A stretch of 64,000 bases of DNA, taken from Euclidia mi. Its lineage: Eukaryota > Arthropoda > Insecta > Lepidoptera > Erebidae. The notes beneath the pieces are model-generated. The model was not told where the DNA came from. It saw only the letters and a program-made list of their open reading frames with translations, and made no database searches. Below are positions 36,466 through 49,123 of this stretch, piece after piece (position 1 is the stretch's first letter; each line of letters begins with the position of its first letter). The stretch is from the NCBI GenBank assembly GCA_944739405.2, contig OX123182.2:94666051-94730050 (forward strand), in the 5' to 3' direction. A program made the position numbers and the translations under genes.

Positions 36466-36867
36466 TTAGAGTGCTATTGGGGCTGCCGCGATTTTGTAGC
36501 GCGTCGAGCATGTTTACGGAAGCTCACACAGATGGTTTTCATGCCGTTATAAGAAAGCAATGCGCATCACTGTTAAATCGTGTCAGGTCCAGCCACAATG
36601 GCGTGTTAAGCGTGTTCGTGGATAGGACTCTCCACTACGGCGCCACTGGATACGTCTGCACACTGACCATTGATAAGTGGGCAGCTGTTTCTCTTTGTCC
36701 TACAAATTTTAAATATTTTTTTTTCTGTGTTTGTTGTTTTTAATTTTCTAAATGTTGGCTTGTGTAAATTGTATAAGTATGATTGTTGCTTGTAATTTTT
36801 AATTGTGTTAACCTAGTGACTAATGTCTGAAATAAATATATATTATTATTATATTATTATTCAACGC
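36466..36867 (+). pseudogene. LINE ORF2 C terminus and 3' UTR
   Basis: The plus frame reads LLGLPRFCSASSMFTEAH then CASLLNRVR, a typical end of an insect non-LTR retrotransposon polyprotein. The 3' UTR has TGAAATAAATATATA and closes in a (TAT)n run at 36,840-36,867. Severely 5'-truncated. Confidence 0.75.
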
Positions 36868-39146
36868 CATCTATGTTTACATATACAAACCGACCGAGAT
36901 AGAAAATAATATGGACTAATCGACAATTTATTGAAAAAAGGATCCATAGTCATTGTATTTATCATTTAAAATAAATAATAATAAAATGATTAAGTATATA
37001 ACTATTATATAAACATAATAATTTGAAATAAATGAAATTGACCATTTAAATTAATGTACATTGTAATAAATTTCGACACAGAGACTTTTTGTTTACGAAA
37101 GTGCCGAATATTATACTCTATTATTTTTTTAAATAACAGAAAGATACCCGACACTCAATTAGTGTCTTTTTTGCAAGAAACATTTATTTTGCTAGAAAAT
37201 TATTTAAAAATAGTGACATCTATCGGTCGGTAAATAGCCATAAAACACTTTGAAGGTACCTATTTAGACTAACTATACTTTTACTAACAAACTTATAATG
37301 ATCATAGATGGCACCACATATAAATCCAGTTTTGGATGATCCCTGTTTTGTTTGGGACTACGTACAAAGGAGAGGTCAAGCTGTACACCGAAAACTACTC
37401 AACCGATTGTGATGTAACATATATTATTTTATAGGTCTGAGTATCCTTTGTACATGAGTGTAAGTTTTATTGTAATCAATTTCGCCATTTTAGAGATCCT
37501 TAGCAATATAGGGAAAGACAGACAGACATAAATTCTAAAAAATATCAAGTATTGCTTTTTAGCATTTTCCTAGATTTTTTACCTAATTTTCGCCAAAATA
37601 TGACTGTACAGACTTTTTCACCTCTACAGTTTTATTATAGTATAGATTAATATCCAATAAATGACAAATTGTATCACAAACTTCCAACTACGTACCTACC
37701 TACACTGGGGCTTCACGAGCAGTCACAAACTTATTTTGTAAGGACCTACTTAATATAAAATAAATTTATGACTCATCTTTTCATGATCTTTATCATCACC
37801 TAAACCTAAAGACATCCACTGCTGGACTTGACCACCCCAAAGGCTGTCCACACAACTCCAATCATGACCCGCCTGAATTCCAACGCTTCCTGCGATCTTA
37901 ACTGAATATCTCCTTCTTTATAATATTATACACGGTGTAATAAGAGCCATCACCAAGCCGAAGTCTACTTATTCTGCACATGTCATCATGCTAAGTGATA
38001 CTTAGCAAAGCAATACCTGGGAAACGATTTTTTACTAGACACATTTTATAAGCCGCTATGGAAAGTACGCGTAAATATACTTAAATATCTAAGGATGCAT
38101 AGGACATATACACGCTGATTTTTTATTGGTTTAGGAAAAAGCAACCTCATGTCCGAAATAAAATCCTCTATTCATATTCAAAACCAAAATTCACCTAGCA
38201 CCTAAAACAAAAAAGTTATAAAAGTCAGTAACTGCTGGAAATACGAAGTAAAACACGGTTGTTTATGAGTAGCTAGTGTTCGAGCGCCGCGCGGTCATGA
38301 CCTCGCCGCGCGAGCCGGGCGCAGCCGTCAGCTGTTGTTTACTTACAGCAGTTGTAGGTTGTAGGTAGTTAGTGCGGACTGATAATGATACGTAATTTAC
38401 TTAGAAAACACGATGTAGGTAATTACGATGCCAACAATTTTAAACACATTTGTTTTCTTATTTTGTTCTCTTTTTAAGAGCCCCTGCCGCATCCTAGTGC
38501 TAAATCCTGTCTCACGAGGGACATTACAAACCTAAAAATAACGGATACAGCAGTCGAAACAACAATTTATGAATCACACAAAGTGTTGTGTCAAACATCG
38601 CTTAAACCACTACGCCAACCATGAAGTGCAGTAATAAATAATTTAAATAATAAACGTATGTAACTAAATAGCTATACCTATTCAATAATTTCTTGGAACA
38701 TTACTCGGACTTAGAATTTCGTCGAAACAAGCTGTAGGTTTACGAAATCATGATGAACTAGTAGAAGAAAAACGATAAACTAAGAATTATTCGTTACGTT
38801 TTTAGACATAGGTACCTACATTATCTTTTGAATAACTAGACAAAGATTTTAACAATGGAAAAGTTTAGTACTTGCGTATTTCTATGGTATTTATAAGAAT
38901 GTAATCACAGTAGGTATTCAATAATGAATAAACCAAATACCTTTGCTGTTTGCTGCCTAGGTACTCGTACATCGCAATCAATTTACACCTTTCACACATT
39001 GTCTTTTGTTAATGATAGCTAATTAGAAAAACACTAATTAATTACGATGCCGAATTTCTTGTTCAAACTCCACTGAATACACTGTTAAACTGACCGATGT
39101 TTATGAGGCGTTGCACTACAGCCAGGATTGTGTTTGGTGATGGCGC
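36868..39146. other. Intergenic with repeat remnants
   Basis: At 37,375-37,650 a MITE/Helitron-like AT-rich stretch (CGAAAACTACTCAACCGATTG ... TTATTATAGTATAGATT). At 37,790-37,890 a minus-strand LINE tail (CATCCACTGCTGGACTTGACC). At 38,280-38,340 a CpG-rich patch. At 38,460-38,625 a decayed minus-strand SINE with CGCTTAAACCACTACGCC. No gene recognised. Confidence 0.5.
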
Positions 39147-39368
39147 TTAGGGTGAGTGAATACCTCGGGTGCGCAACGATTCCAGGTGGTCTAGTAACGA
39201 ATACATGCGCCTCGCCTCTTCCATATTTTCACCAGACATGTAATACACTCGCACCATAGACACGAACTCAATATTGGAATATTCATAATGCCGATCCATT
39301 ACGAAGCGCGCGCGACGTAACACGGGTAGAATGACGGGGTCGAACGTGACGTACGGGCGTCCCGTTGG

Positions 39369-41321
39369 TGTCCGTTTCGATGGCGCGGCCATGACACTGT
39401 TTTTTTTTAAATATGGTGACAAGATTTTGTCAAAATTTGTAAAAGTAGACTCCCAAAACCATAAATTTGTCAAGGCTATGTTGACTGCCTCGTTGGTCTC
39501 GTGCCATAAATGTGCGCGTGGGATCGGGAGGTCCTGGGTTCGATTCCTGGGTCGGACAGTATTATTGGGTTTTTCTGTCACGAAATTCTCAGTAGCAGCA
39601 CGAAGTCTGGAAATGTGCCCGGTACGGCAATAGGCTCGCCCCCTATTACGTGGGACTAAAGTATATCTGGCGAAAAGGGGGTGTAGAAATACACCTCTGC
39701 CTACCCCTTTGGGGATAAAAGGCGTGACGATATGTATGTATGTATGCTATGTTTAAAAAGTTATAAGGGTTTGAACGTGGCCGCGCCATTGAAACGTTCC
39801 GAACCGCGCGGCCACGGAGATCTTTAAAACTAAGCATTGCAGAGACCTGAAATTTTGGTAAATAACAGATTGAATTTGTAAAAAAAATTTAAAAATATAG
39901 AAAAAAAACCTGAGCTTATATTTTAGGAGCTGTAAGACTAGATAATACATAGCCGCGCCATTGAAACGGTGAAAAACACATTTTCGCCGATATCTCGCTG
40001 TAAAAGCAACGCAGACGTCTGAAGTTTTTTGTAAAACCCAGATTTGAATTTGTCAAAACCAGTAAAAATAAAACATAAAATCCTAGGTTTATATTTCTGG
40101 AGCTCTAAGACTAATACGCCATGGCCGCGCCATTGAAACGGTGAAAAACACATTTTCACCGATATCTCGCTGAAAAATCAACGCAGACGTCTGAAGTTTT
40201 TTGTAAATCCCAGATTTGAATTTGTCAAAACTACTAAAAATAAAAAAATACATCCTAGGTTCATATTTCAGGAGCTGTAATACTAAAACGTCATGGACGC
40301 GCCATTGAAACGGTGAAAAAATGCGTAATCTACAGCTCCTGAAATGTGAACTGATGTGTGTTTTCATGTGCATTTTTACCTGTTTTGACAAATTCAGATC
40401 TAGGTTTTCAAAAAACTTCAGACCTCTGCGATGCTTTTTTCGGCGAGATATCGCCGATTACGTATTTTATCACCGTTACAATGGCGCGGCCATTGCGTAT
40501 TAGTCTTTATATCTCCAGAAATATAAACCTAGGATTTTTTGTTTTATTTTTACTAGTTTTGACAAATTCAAATCCAGGTTTTACAAAAATATTCAGAAGT
40601 CTGCGTTGCTTTTTCAGCGAGATATCGGCGAAAATGTGTTTTTTACCGTTTCAATGGCGAGGCCATGGCGTATTAGTCTTAAAGCTCCAGAAATATAAAC
40701 CTAGGATATTTTGTTTCATTTTTACTGGTTTTGACAAATTCAAATCTGGGTTTTACAAAAAACTTCAGACGTCTGCGTTGCTTTTTCAGTGAGATATCGG
40801 CGAAAACGTGTTTATCACCGTTTCAATGGCGCGGCCATATGGCGTATTAGTCTTATAGCTCCAGAAATATAATCCTAGGATTTTATGTTTTATTTTTACT
40901 GGTTTTGACAAATTCAAATCTGGGTTTTACAAAAAACTTCAGACGTCTGCGTTGCTTTTACAGCGAGATATCGGCGAAAATGTGTTTTTCACCGTTTCAA
41001 TGGCGCGGCTATGTATTATTTAGTGTTACAGCTCCTAAAATATAAGCTCAGGATTTTTTTCTATATTTTTACAATTTTTTTACAATTTCAATCTGTTACT
41101 TACCAAAATTTCAGGTCTCTGCAATACTTAGTTTTAAAGATCTCCGTGGCCGCGCGGTTCGGAGCGTTTCAATGGCGCGGCCACGTTCAAACCCTTATAA
41201 CTTTTTAAACATAGCTTTGACAAATTTATGGTTTTGGGAGTCTACTTTTACAAATTTTTACAAAATCTTGTCACCATTTTTTTTAAAGAAAAACGTCGTG
41301 GCCGCGCCATCGAAACGGACA
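39369..41321. mobile_element. Foldback (FB/Mutator-like) element with ~172-bp subrepeats
   Basis: Two long inverted arms meet near 40,316-40,325. The ends read TGTCCGTTTCGATGGCGCGG and its reverse complement. CGTCCCGTTG occurs at 39,358-39,367 and 41,322-41,331, a 9-10 bp target duplication as in Foldback and Mutator-type transposons. Each arm is built of tandem subrepeats: GCCGCGCCATTGAAACG recurs at about 39,780, 39,952, 40,123 and 40,294 (left), and the inverse at about 40,478, 40,651, 40,823, 40,998 and 41,171 (right). No transposase frame is present, so any movement needs a helper. A SINE sits in the left arm. Confidence 0.88.
39483..39745 (+). mobile_element. SINE inserted in the foldback left arm
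   Basis: Same family as 8,435-8,685: GACTGCCTCGTTGGTCTCG head, B box GGGTTCGATTCCTGG, 3' end GGCGTGACGATA then (TGTA)n. Flanked by GCTATGTT at 39,475-39,482 and 39,746-39,753. The right arm at about 41,205-41,225 retains the empty site, so the SINE arrived after the foldback element. Confidence 0.93.
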
Positions 41322-41600
41322 CGTCCCGTTGACCTAATTTCGCGAGACTGTCGAAGTGACGAGCGGCAAATTGCAACCGACCCCCGCCCCTACCCCTGTC
41401 GCCCCGCGTTGCTATGCGCGTACGCCGGGGGCGGGGTCTGTACCTACAGTGCAATGTTTATCTGTGTGTGTCGTGTGTTTAATATCTATCTGTGTAGGTA
41501 TGTGTGTGAAACGATCGAACATACATCGGCGCGCACGATTTCTTTCATAACTACGAACTCTCGTACCAATAATTTAATATTTTTGTTACGATTTTTATAG

Positions 41601-44600
41601 CTTAGATTTCAAATTTTATTAGCTGGTTAGGTTCTGTAAACGATAAGTAATAAGATGGCTTTCGCTTCAAAACCAATTAAAAATCAGCGTGTATTATATA
41701 GAACAAATGGGCGCGTAAAATGCATAGATTCTGTACCTAATTAAAAAGAAAGGTAAATTTGAGCCTCAATATCTCCTGAAGAAGAAATTTCTCAACTATA
41801 GTGCCGAAGTAAAGAATATTCGTAATGATGAAATGGGATTTAAATTTTCATTAAGGGTCTTTTTACACCCCGTATAAGAATAACATCAATCTTACATCGT
41901 TTTTACTTAGACATGGGTGCACAATATATACAAAATAATAGTAAAATACAACTAAATATTAACAAAATTGAAAATCGAATACTCATATCAGTACATAACT
42001 AGGCTATCCCGTCAAATCTTATTAGACTACTAAGCAGAGCCTGGGTTCTAAGACAAAAAGTCGTGGCTGCAACCCTGGTAACGTTAAGACCATTATAATG
42101 ACACATTTAAGTACTTACTCTAACTGAATAACTTGTGAGCAGCACATGTCCTTTAGGTCTTTATATTTTATTAAGCACACTTTTCATTGCATCATCTAAA
42201 ACGATCTTGTGCCTGTCAAGCCGGCTCCGCCTGTCCTTCCCTTAAAATTATTTTTTTATCCTGTCTCATCCATGCATACATTTCTCATCCATGCAGTCTA
42301 TCAACAACTTATTAATATATGTAACTCAAAATGAGTTAAAACAGCAAGTGTGTAAATGTACATAGTTTGGCATACTTCAAATTTCTCGCAGTGCTTGTCG
42401 CTGGGAGCTTGTAGAAAATGGCAGACTACTTAAAAGTATGACTTAGTTTTTTAGTATCAGGGCGTAATATACTATCGCATATCGAATAAACATGTATGTT
42501 TTTCCAAAAAATGAGTAAATTTATCCATTTACTTGTAACCATAATACGAATTCTGGTTATTTTGGAACTAGATGATGTTGTGTGCATGAGGTAGAGTATT
42601 TTTATATAATTTATTAGTAGGAAACAGCATTGAAGTTAGTACTGAAACTAACTGGATTAGACCTGTGGTTACACTTCTAACCGTTTGAGCTGTATTAACG
42701 ATGAATTTAAAAAACTTAATGGATTTTCAAAAAAAATTAACTTGTTCGATAACTGTAGACAACTTCGGTAGACTAACGAACATGATATTCGGTATTGAGC
42801 TATTACAGATCCTTTCTTTTCTTTGTCCCGTCATGTTTGTATAGAATTTTTTCCCATATATCAAATTTACGACTGGTTCCTATGTACAAGGAGGCAAAGA
42901 CGATGCAATCCAGTTTATCCTCCATTCGTAACTAAAATAAAAAAAAAATCTTTTGCACAAATAATTTTAACAAACTATTTTAAGGCGTTCTTTGAAACAC
43001 TAAAGTTTGCAATAATTTTTTTTTTAAATCTTTAGAATTAAAGATTTTTTCACTTGAACGTCCCCATCTTAACATTGAACCCACAAATTGTTTCACAGAC
43101 CCCGGCGAAAACTGTCCTTTTTTAACCTCAGACGCTTAATACTTCAATAATGTTCGTAATAAAACGTCGTTATATTCCATAAAGCCTCTACTTTTTGTTG
43201 CTCAATATTGCATAAAAATCGATTACTCTGTGAATACTAATTACGGTAATCGTCTTTTTGCGCCGGAGTTGCGTTTCTAAACAACTCCATCGAAAAACAT
43301 TCTAAATAATCATCGATCGCTATTAACTATGAACTGAGTTAAAAAGTAATAAATACAATAATCTGTGTTAATTTAGGAACTTAAAGTTGTATATAGTGAA
43401 GTAGTACTTGTAAAACATCGTCACTTACCAGAATTGAAATCTTGATTTGCAAACGCGGTAAGTAAGTTTGAAAACGCTGAACTGAGATCAGGCTCTTCTG
43501 CATCTACTTGAATCATATTTAGTATTTTGCGCTATCCTGATATCTTTAAAAGTATCCTTTTATATTTAAAATAATGAATATATTGAATTTTCTTAAATAT
43601 CATGTAAATTAAGCATAGAACAAGAAAACGCCCCAATTTTTTTCTACTTCCAATGAACATCGGCCAGACTGATGATCGATCGCGGCGCTCGCGCCACCCG
43701 TACTCCCCGTGCCCCGTCCCTTGTATACGTCGTGCGTTGTTGTGCGGAACAAATATCAGATGAACGTTATTTGATTCTATATCTCCGAAAGTAAATAAGA
43801 TACGAAAATTCTAAAAACACATTTTTGTAGAGTTTGTATTCCTTATCCCATTTAGCTATTCAACGCGATTTTGGTTTATGGTCACATGGAACTCTATTCT
43901 ACGGATAGGTCGATACACGCTTTCGAATTTATAATATTAGTAGGGATTTGGACTTATGATAAATGTTTGAATGTTGGCATGTAAATGCATACGTTATAAA
44001 TTTTCAGATTCACAATTATAATTGCAAATTGTAATACTGCAATAATTTGAACTGTATAAAGGAATGAATTCGTCATAAGGATGGTTTTCCTCACATATGA
44101 TAATTTTCGTAATACTCTTCATTCTAATCAGAAAATATTACCGGTATCAAGTCAGTCATATATTATTAACTTTATCATACATATACGTACCTGCATCGCA
44201 AAGCAAAACAAAATATCAGTATTATTCTCATCGTGTAACTGAGATACAAGTTCGGAGACCGTTCTTAAAGGATCCGGTAATTGCCGCCGAAGATTAATCT
44301 AGATAAGATGAAAGAGACAAAATCTTTCGCCGCCAAACATGAAGTATTGAGCCCATGGACGCACCTCTGCTGTTGTTGTTATGGAACAATTTCTGTAACT
44401 TTGGTATTTTAGCTGATTTTGTTTGGTTGAATGTTGTGTTAATGTGAGAGTGACCTAAACTTCTGGGTGCTAAGTGGAGGATGGTGGATGCGAAAGTGTT
44501 TAAGTAGTTTGTCTTTATATAGGAGGTGGCTGTTTATTAAAATTAGAATTTAGACATTTTGATGACTGATTTAAAGATTACATTGTTATGTGTCCTCATC

Positions 44601-44775
44601 GTCTGCGGTGTAACTGACAACGAATCCGTTACATAAACCGATTTGGAGATTGCATTTTGTCATCTGACAAGTATTAATTAAAAAAATGTATTATTATCTA
44701 AGAACAACTATAATAAGCACTATATACAACACCTACCTATACATACTTACTTAGCGATACGATTAGAATAAAACA
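41601..44775. other. No gene seen
   Basis: AT-rich intergenic DNA. CpG-rich patch at 43,675-43,735. A MITE/Helitron-like stretch at about 43,760-43,955 (ATATCTCCGAAAGTAAATAAG ... TAATATTAGTAGGGAT). Open frames such as 44,097-44,297 carry no motif. Confidence 0.45.
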
Positions 44776-44982
44776 TCTGTATATATAAAATCCTTGCGTT
44801 ACTGACTGACTGACAGACAAGCTACAGTCAAAACTATTGGGCGCAGGATGCTGAAACTTGTCATGTATGTTGTTTGGGGACCGTAGGGGTGCACTAAGAA
44901 GCGGCCTCCCGATATTCCCACGGGATCAGACAAAACGGGCAATTTAAAAAAATGTGCGGGCGTAGCCGCTGGCATCCTCTAG
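44776..44982 (+). mobile_element. Short non-autonomous Helitron-like element
   Basis: Starts TCTGTATATATAAAA directly after A and ends with the short hairpin GCGGGCGTAGCCGC, then GGCATCCTCTAG, before T. A 5' TC, a 3' CTRR (CTAG) after a hairpin, and insertion between A and T are the Helitron hallmarks. About 207 bp, with no coding capacity. Confidence 0.75.
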
Positions 44983-45371
44983 TTAACTAATATAATTCAT
45001 ACAGAAGTTTCTGTATTTACTGTATTTTGAGCCGTACACAACGAAATAAGGAAATATTCACTGTAACGTTTGTGAAAGTTACTTCAAACATCTGAAACGA
45101 AATAATGCTTCAGAAACTGTGCAACATATTATTATCTAAACCACATGAGTAGAAGTAAAACAATGTTTATATCATAATCGTGGCTCTTGATACAAAAGCT
45201 TGCTAGATTTGCGGCTACCCGCGCGAGCCACGGTGGACCGACGGCAATGTTACCAGACCACGTATCGTTTACCCCTATGTTTGTTTACCCTATAATGTGG
45301 GTAAGTTGACCGCGATTTGGTCTGTACTTGCAAACGATAGCGACATTGTTTATTGTTTAAGATATTCAATT

Positions 45372-45407
45372 TTAGATTTCTGCGATAACCCTATCGCAGA
45401 AATCTAA
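45372..45407. repeat. Perfect 16-bp hairpin with 4-base loop
   Basis: TTAGATTTCTGCGATA, loop ACCC, then the exact complement. Confidence 0.9.
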
Positions 45408-45504
45408 GATAAGATTACCAAAGCGTTGTGGGTTTTCTTGTTAGCACATGTTGATCATGATAATCATTTCATTAGTACTGAGTCAAAAAATGATATGTAT
45501 TCTT

Positions 45505-45775
45505 CTCCTTTTGCCTACCCTGTTCCCGTATTACTTGGGGTCGGCGCAGTATGTCTTTGGCTTCCATTCTCTCCTATCAGCTGTCATCTGATTATTCACT
45601 CCCTTATCATTCAAGTCATCCTTCAGACAATCCATCCATCTTTTCTTTGGTCTTCCTCTTGCCTTATATCCCTAAACCCTTATATTCATCACCTTTCTAG
45701 TCACATGCTTTTCATCCCTCCTCATTACATACCCATACCACGCTAGACGATATCCTTTCAGCTTTTTTTGCACCG
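45505..45775 (-). mobile_element. LINE-derived repeat fragment
   Basis: TTCCCGTATTACTTGGGGTCGGCGCAGTATGT, then TCTTTGGTCTTCCTCTTGCC and ACATACCCATACCACGC, which I recognise as a repeated lepidopteran LINE segment read antisense. No intact frame. Confidence 0.6.
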
Positions 45776-47084
45776 GTGCAGCTTTCAAACTTCCCCTATT
45801 GTGCGAATGAAAAAAATTCTGTGGGCAAAATAATACTTTACTAAAAATAGATAACTATTTTTAGAACTTCAGGGACCATAAAAAATCAAATAAATACATC
45901 TAATAAATAGATCAAATAAATCAAAACAAATATAACATATATACGCTTTCATTTTTGGTTGCATGTACTCAATAAATCCATTTTCGAGGCCAATATTGCT
46001 CGCTGTATAATTCCTAGATCCTACAAGTACGATACTAAATCCATGGGTTATAGCACGGATAACGGCCAATATTCAGCGGATTATGGATAACAAATACTTA
46101 TTTCATACCGTATATTTAACCCAATAGAAGTAAGAACCGATATAATCCCATTCGTTTGTCCAAAGTGCCTCGTAAAATATTTTAATAGAAGGTGAATACT
46201 GCAGTGTGCCAACAGACATTTCTTTCTTTCCCAAAACAAATCAAAATAAATTACAAATTCTTGTTTACTCGTTCAGCTAAATGTAATCAATTCAATTCGA
46301 TTGTGTAACGGATGGGCTCGGATCCATGGTATTTTGATGGACAGAACGCTTGATGACTTTTGGATTATTTCAGATTGTTGGTATGTACTTAGTAGATTTC
46401 TGTAAATGTTACGTCAAGCACATAGAAGAGCTAAAGAGCGTGGTGTGATAATGTGATACGGTGCGACTACTCAATAAACCCACTCGGTGTACTTCGACTT
46501 GAATCACTTTCATGAGGCATTCTGCTGTGTGTGTCATTCATAATATTTCTTTGAAGATACAAATACCTATATCATCATATGAGTGTGTACAAGCATGTAG
46601 ATTAATACTTATTACCCACATACACAAGCGACATGATTACATGAAACAGCAAAAGCGAAAGTATCGTTAGACTTACGGCTCCGTAAACTTTTCGCCATTA
46701 CAGCTGTTGTTGCCAAATAAATTCCTCTGCCCGTATACCCTTCGAACTTGTCTCTACGTATCATCACAATGTTTGTTCGGTTGTTTATTCAATACTTTTG
46801 TTCATTTTTCTTTGTGTTTCATATTGTAGTGGTGGATATTTTATGAGGTTCTGCTATGGTAGCTTGCGCCTTAGGTACTAGCCATTGGCATGAGATAGAA
46901 AGTTACACGAGATATAATAAGAAAGACAATATGAAAATAGGCGTAGAAGAAATAAGATTGAGAAGAATGTGCAACAATGACCCTACGGCAAGTGATGTCA
47001 GCAAAAACAATAGAAGGGATGAATAAATAGATTTTTTTTGTTCTGTACAAGAACTTGTCATTACTAGCTTTGTTGGTTAGTTAT
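45776..47084. other. No gene seen
   Basis: AT-rich intergenic sequence without recognisable motifs. Confidence 0.4.
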
Positions 47085-47268
47085 GCATCTAGCTAAACCA
47101 TCTACTATATTCAGTACTTGTGTTAATAATTCCCTAATCTATTCCGATCCAACTATGCATTTGATGGATGCGGGCGGCTCAAGATCGGTCTATGTTGCGA
47201 GCCTTGGAGAAAGCAAACGTGCAGCAATGCATGTCTATTGGCTGATAATGATAATGATGATAACGTAG
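47085..47268 (+). mobile_element. LINE 3' tail fragment
   Basis: GGCGGCTCAAGATCGG, CGTGCAGCAATGCATGTCTATTGG and the tail GCTGATAATGATAATGATGATA fit the 3' end of a non-LTR element. Confidence 0.6.
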
Positions 47269-47491
47269 GTACTCTCTAAAATGAGGATTAGAAGCTTGTT
47301 TGAAAATCCGCCGATTTCAAAGCTAGCACTACAAAATGCGAGCACCAGCTAGTCTTTCATAAAAGCTTTTTAGTTCTATTATGACGATTGTAAGAACATT
47401 TCCAACATGGTATTTATTGACACAAAAATAAACAAAATACATCCAAAAGTCTTAAAAAATAACTGAAATCGTAATTAATTAAAGAAAAGCT

Positions 47492-47895
47492 TTGAGGAGT
47501 ATGTGCGGAATAAGGCTGATAGACAAAGTGAAAAACAGTGTGATACGAGAGAAGTGTGGTCTAAAAGAAGATGTAGTGACAAAGATTGAAAAAGGAATGT
47601 TGCGTTGGTTTGGACATTTGGAACGGATGGATGAAAGAAGAAATACGAAAGGAGTGTACCGTGCGAGGATGAATGGAAATGTCGGTAGGGGACGCCCTAG
47701 GCGGACGTACGCCGACCAAATAGGTGACGTATTGAAAAAGGTCCAAATCAAAAGTACCCATAATCGACGCGCATGCATAATGAGGTTAATGAATGTCGAG
47801 GAAGCGAAAGAGGTATGTTTGAACCGAAGCAAGTGGCGTTCCATAGTCTCTGCCCACCCTAATGGAAGACAGGCGTGACGATATAGATAGATAGA
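47492..47895 (+). pseudogene. LINE ORF2 C terminus (fragment 2, open)
   Basis: A 128-codon open frame encodes GMLRWFGHLERMDERR, GRGRPRRTYAD and EEAKEVCLNRSKWRS, the C terminus of the same LINE as 23,799-24,200 but without stops. It ends at TGA in AGGCGTGACGAT, followed by ATAGATAGATAGATT. The better-preserved frame suggests a younger insertion. Confidence 0.87.
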
Positions 47896-49123
47896 TTAAA
47901 AAAAATAAGAACGGAGTGCGGCCATAATGCTGATTGGGTCAGAAATTGTAAGCCCACTGAATGACGGTAACGAAGTAATTATGTACATTTTAAAACTGCA
48001 TTCTGTACTTTGATATGGGTTAAATTGTGGTGTAACTTTTTATGTTATGGCCAATGCTTTTGGATTTATTTCTGTTTTGAAAATTCTACCCTATTTTCTC
48101 CTATGAGGACAGAAAATGTGTCGAGAGTGTACCTTTATTGATATATAGACGTTATTTTCTTTTTTGTAAATATGTTTATGTACATAACTTAAAAAAATGG
48201 GAAGATCTTGTGTTGTAGGCCAAGACTCACTTTGGATCTACTGGTCTTCGTACTCACTATGAATGAATGAATGCATAAATTTCATATTTCAAATCTAAAA
48301 ATTATTGATTTGGTACATAAAAGTTATGCCTAAGACATTAAGTCGGCCTACGTACCACATTATTTTCTTTGTATTGTGCAGAAAGAAAATTAAGTAAAAT
48401 AAAAAACGAAGAATGAATAAAAAAAACTTATGATGTCATTTTCATTTTCAGGTGATTTTGCTGCAAAAATGTGGATTACTCCACCCCTTATTTATCGAAA
48501 TTTGTTTTTTTTTTCTGGAAATGAATCACTCCCAAATGTAAAGTTTAATTCCATTAGGTGAATCATTTATAACTTCAGACTGAATGTCTATTAAAATCGG
48601 TTATAAGCAAAATCTATCCTATTCACACGGTAGAACAACGAGATAAGTTGCCATGTCATTTCGCATTGTGCATGCCTTGCTACACTACATGTGTACGCAA
48701 TCTATCTGATGAGTGTTATCTGACCCACCCCATAATGTGGGGAGGGAAGACTACGTTACCCATTCGAGGATTTAAAACAGGGTTTAGTTCAGTTATGAGA
48801 AATATCATTCGATCGAATCACATCAACCAAAGGTCTTATCTACCGATCGTAACTATTACTCCAGGATAGTTCGTGAAGCTGTTGAAATCAAAAAGCATAA
48901 AAAAAAATACCGGGAGGATGGATACAGACTGTCTGGAATGCAATCTAGTAATCAACAAATTTAATGTAAACCCAGCCGCAGTAACACAGCTCACCAGTGT
49001 GTAGGCGTCATAAGTGTTGTGTGTCGACGTACTGACAGTTCGTATAAAAATAAAACTAAAAAACAAGTGTGGGTAGCTGCCGAAACCCGCGCTTTGACCA
49101 AGGACGGCGCTGAGATGACATCA
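47896..49123. other. No gene seen
   Basis: AT-rich intergenic DNA with no supported feature. Confidence 0.4.

Larger units (their letters stand above)
39147..41389 (-). pseudogene. Unrecognised reading frame interrupted by the foldback element
   Basis: If the foldback element and one copy of its target duplication are removed, a minus-strand frame runs open from 41,389 to 41,322 and on from 39,357 to TAA at 39,147-39,149, about 89 codons. The C-terminal part (GRPYVTFDPVILPVLRR, then VRVYYMSGENMEEARRM) looks protein-like. I do not recognise a family. Upstream (41,385-41,440) is CpG-rich with GC-box-like CCCCGCCC, compatible with a promoter or first exon of a minus-strand gene. Confidence 0.4.

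Noticed and set aside
40358..40792. 144-codon plus-strand frame in the foldback element
   Set aside because: It consists of the ~172-bp subrepeat translated repeatedly and has no transposase-like motif.
39369..41321. CRISPR-like or satellite array
   Set aside because: Repeats are ~172 bp, inverted about a centre and flanked by a target duplication, which fits a foldback transposon rather than a CRISPR array or a satellite.
45426..45746. 106-codon plus-strand frame
   Set aside because: It overlaps an antisense LINE-like repeat, and its hydrophobic composition comes from CT-rich sequence.
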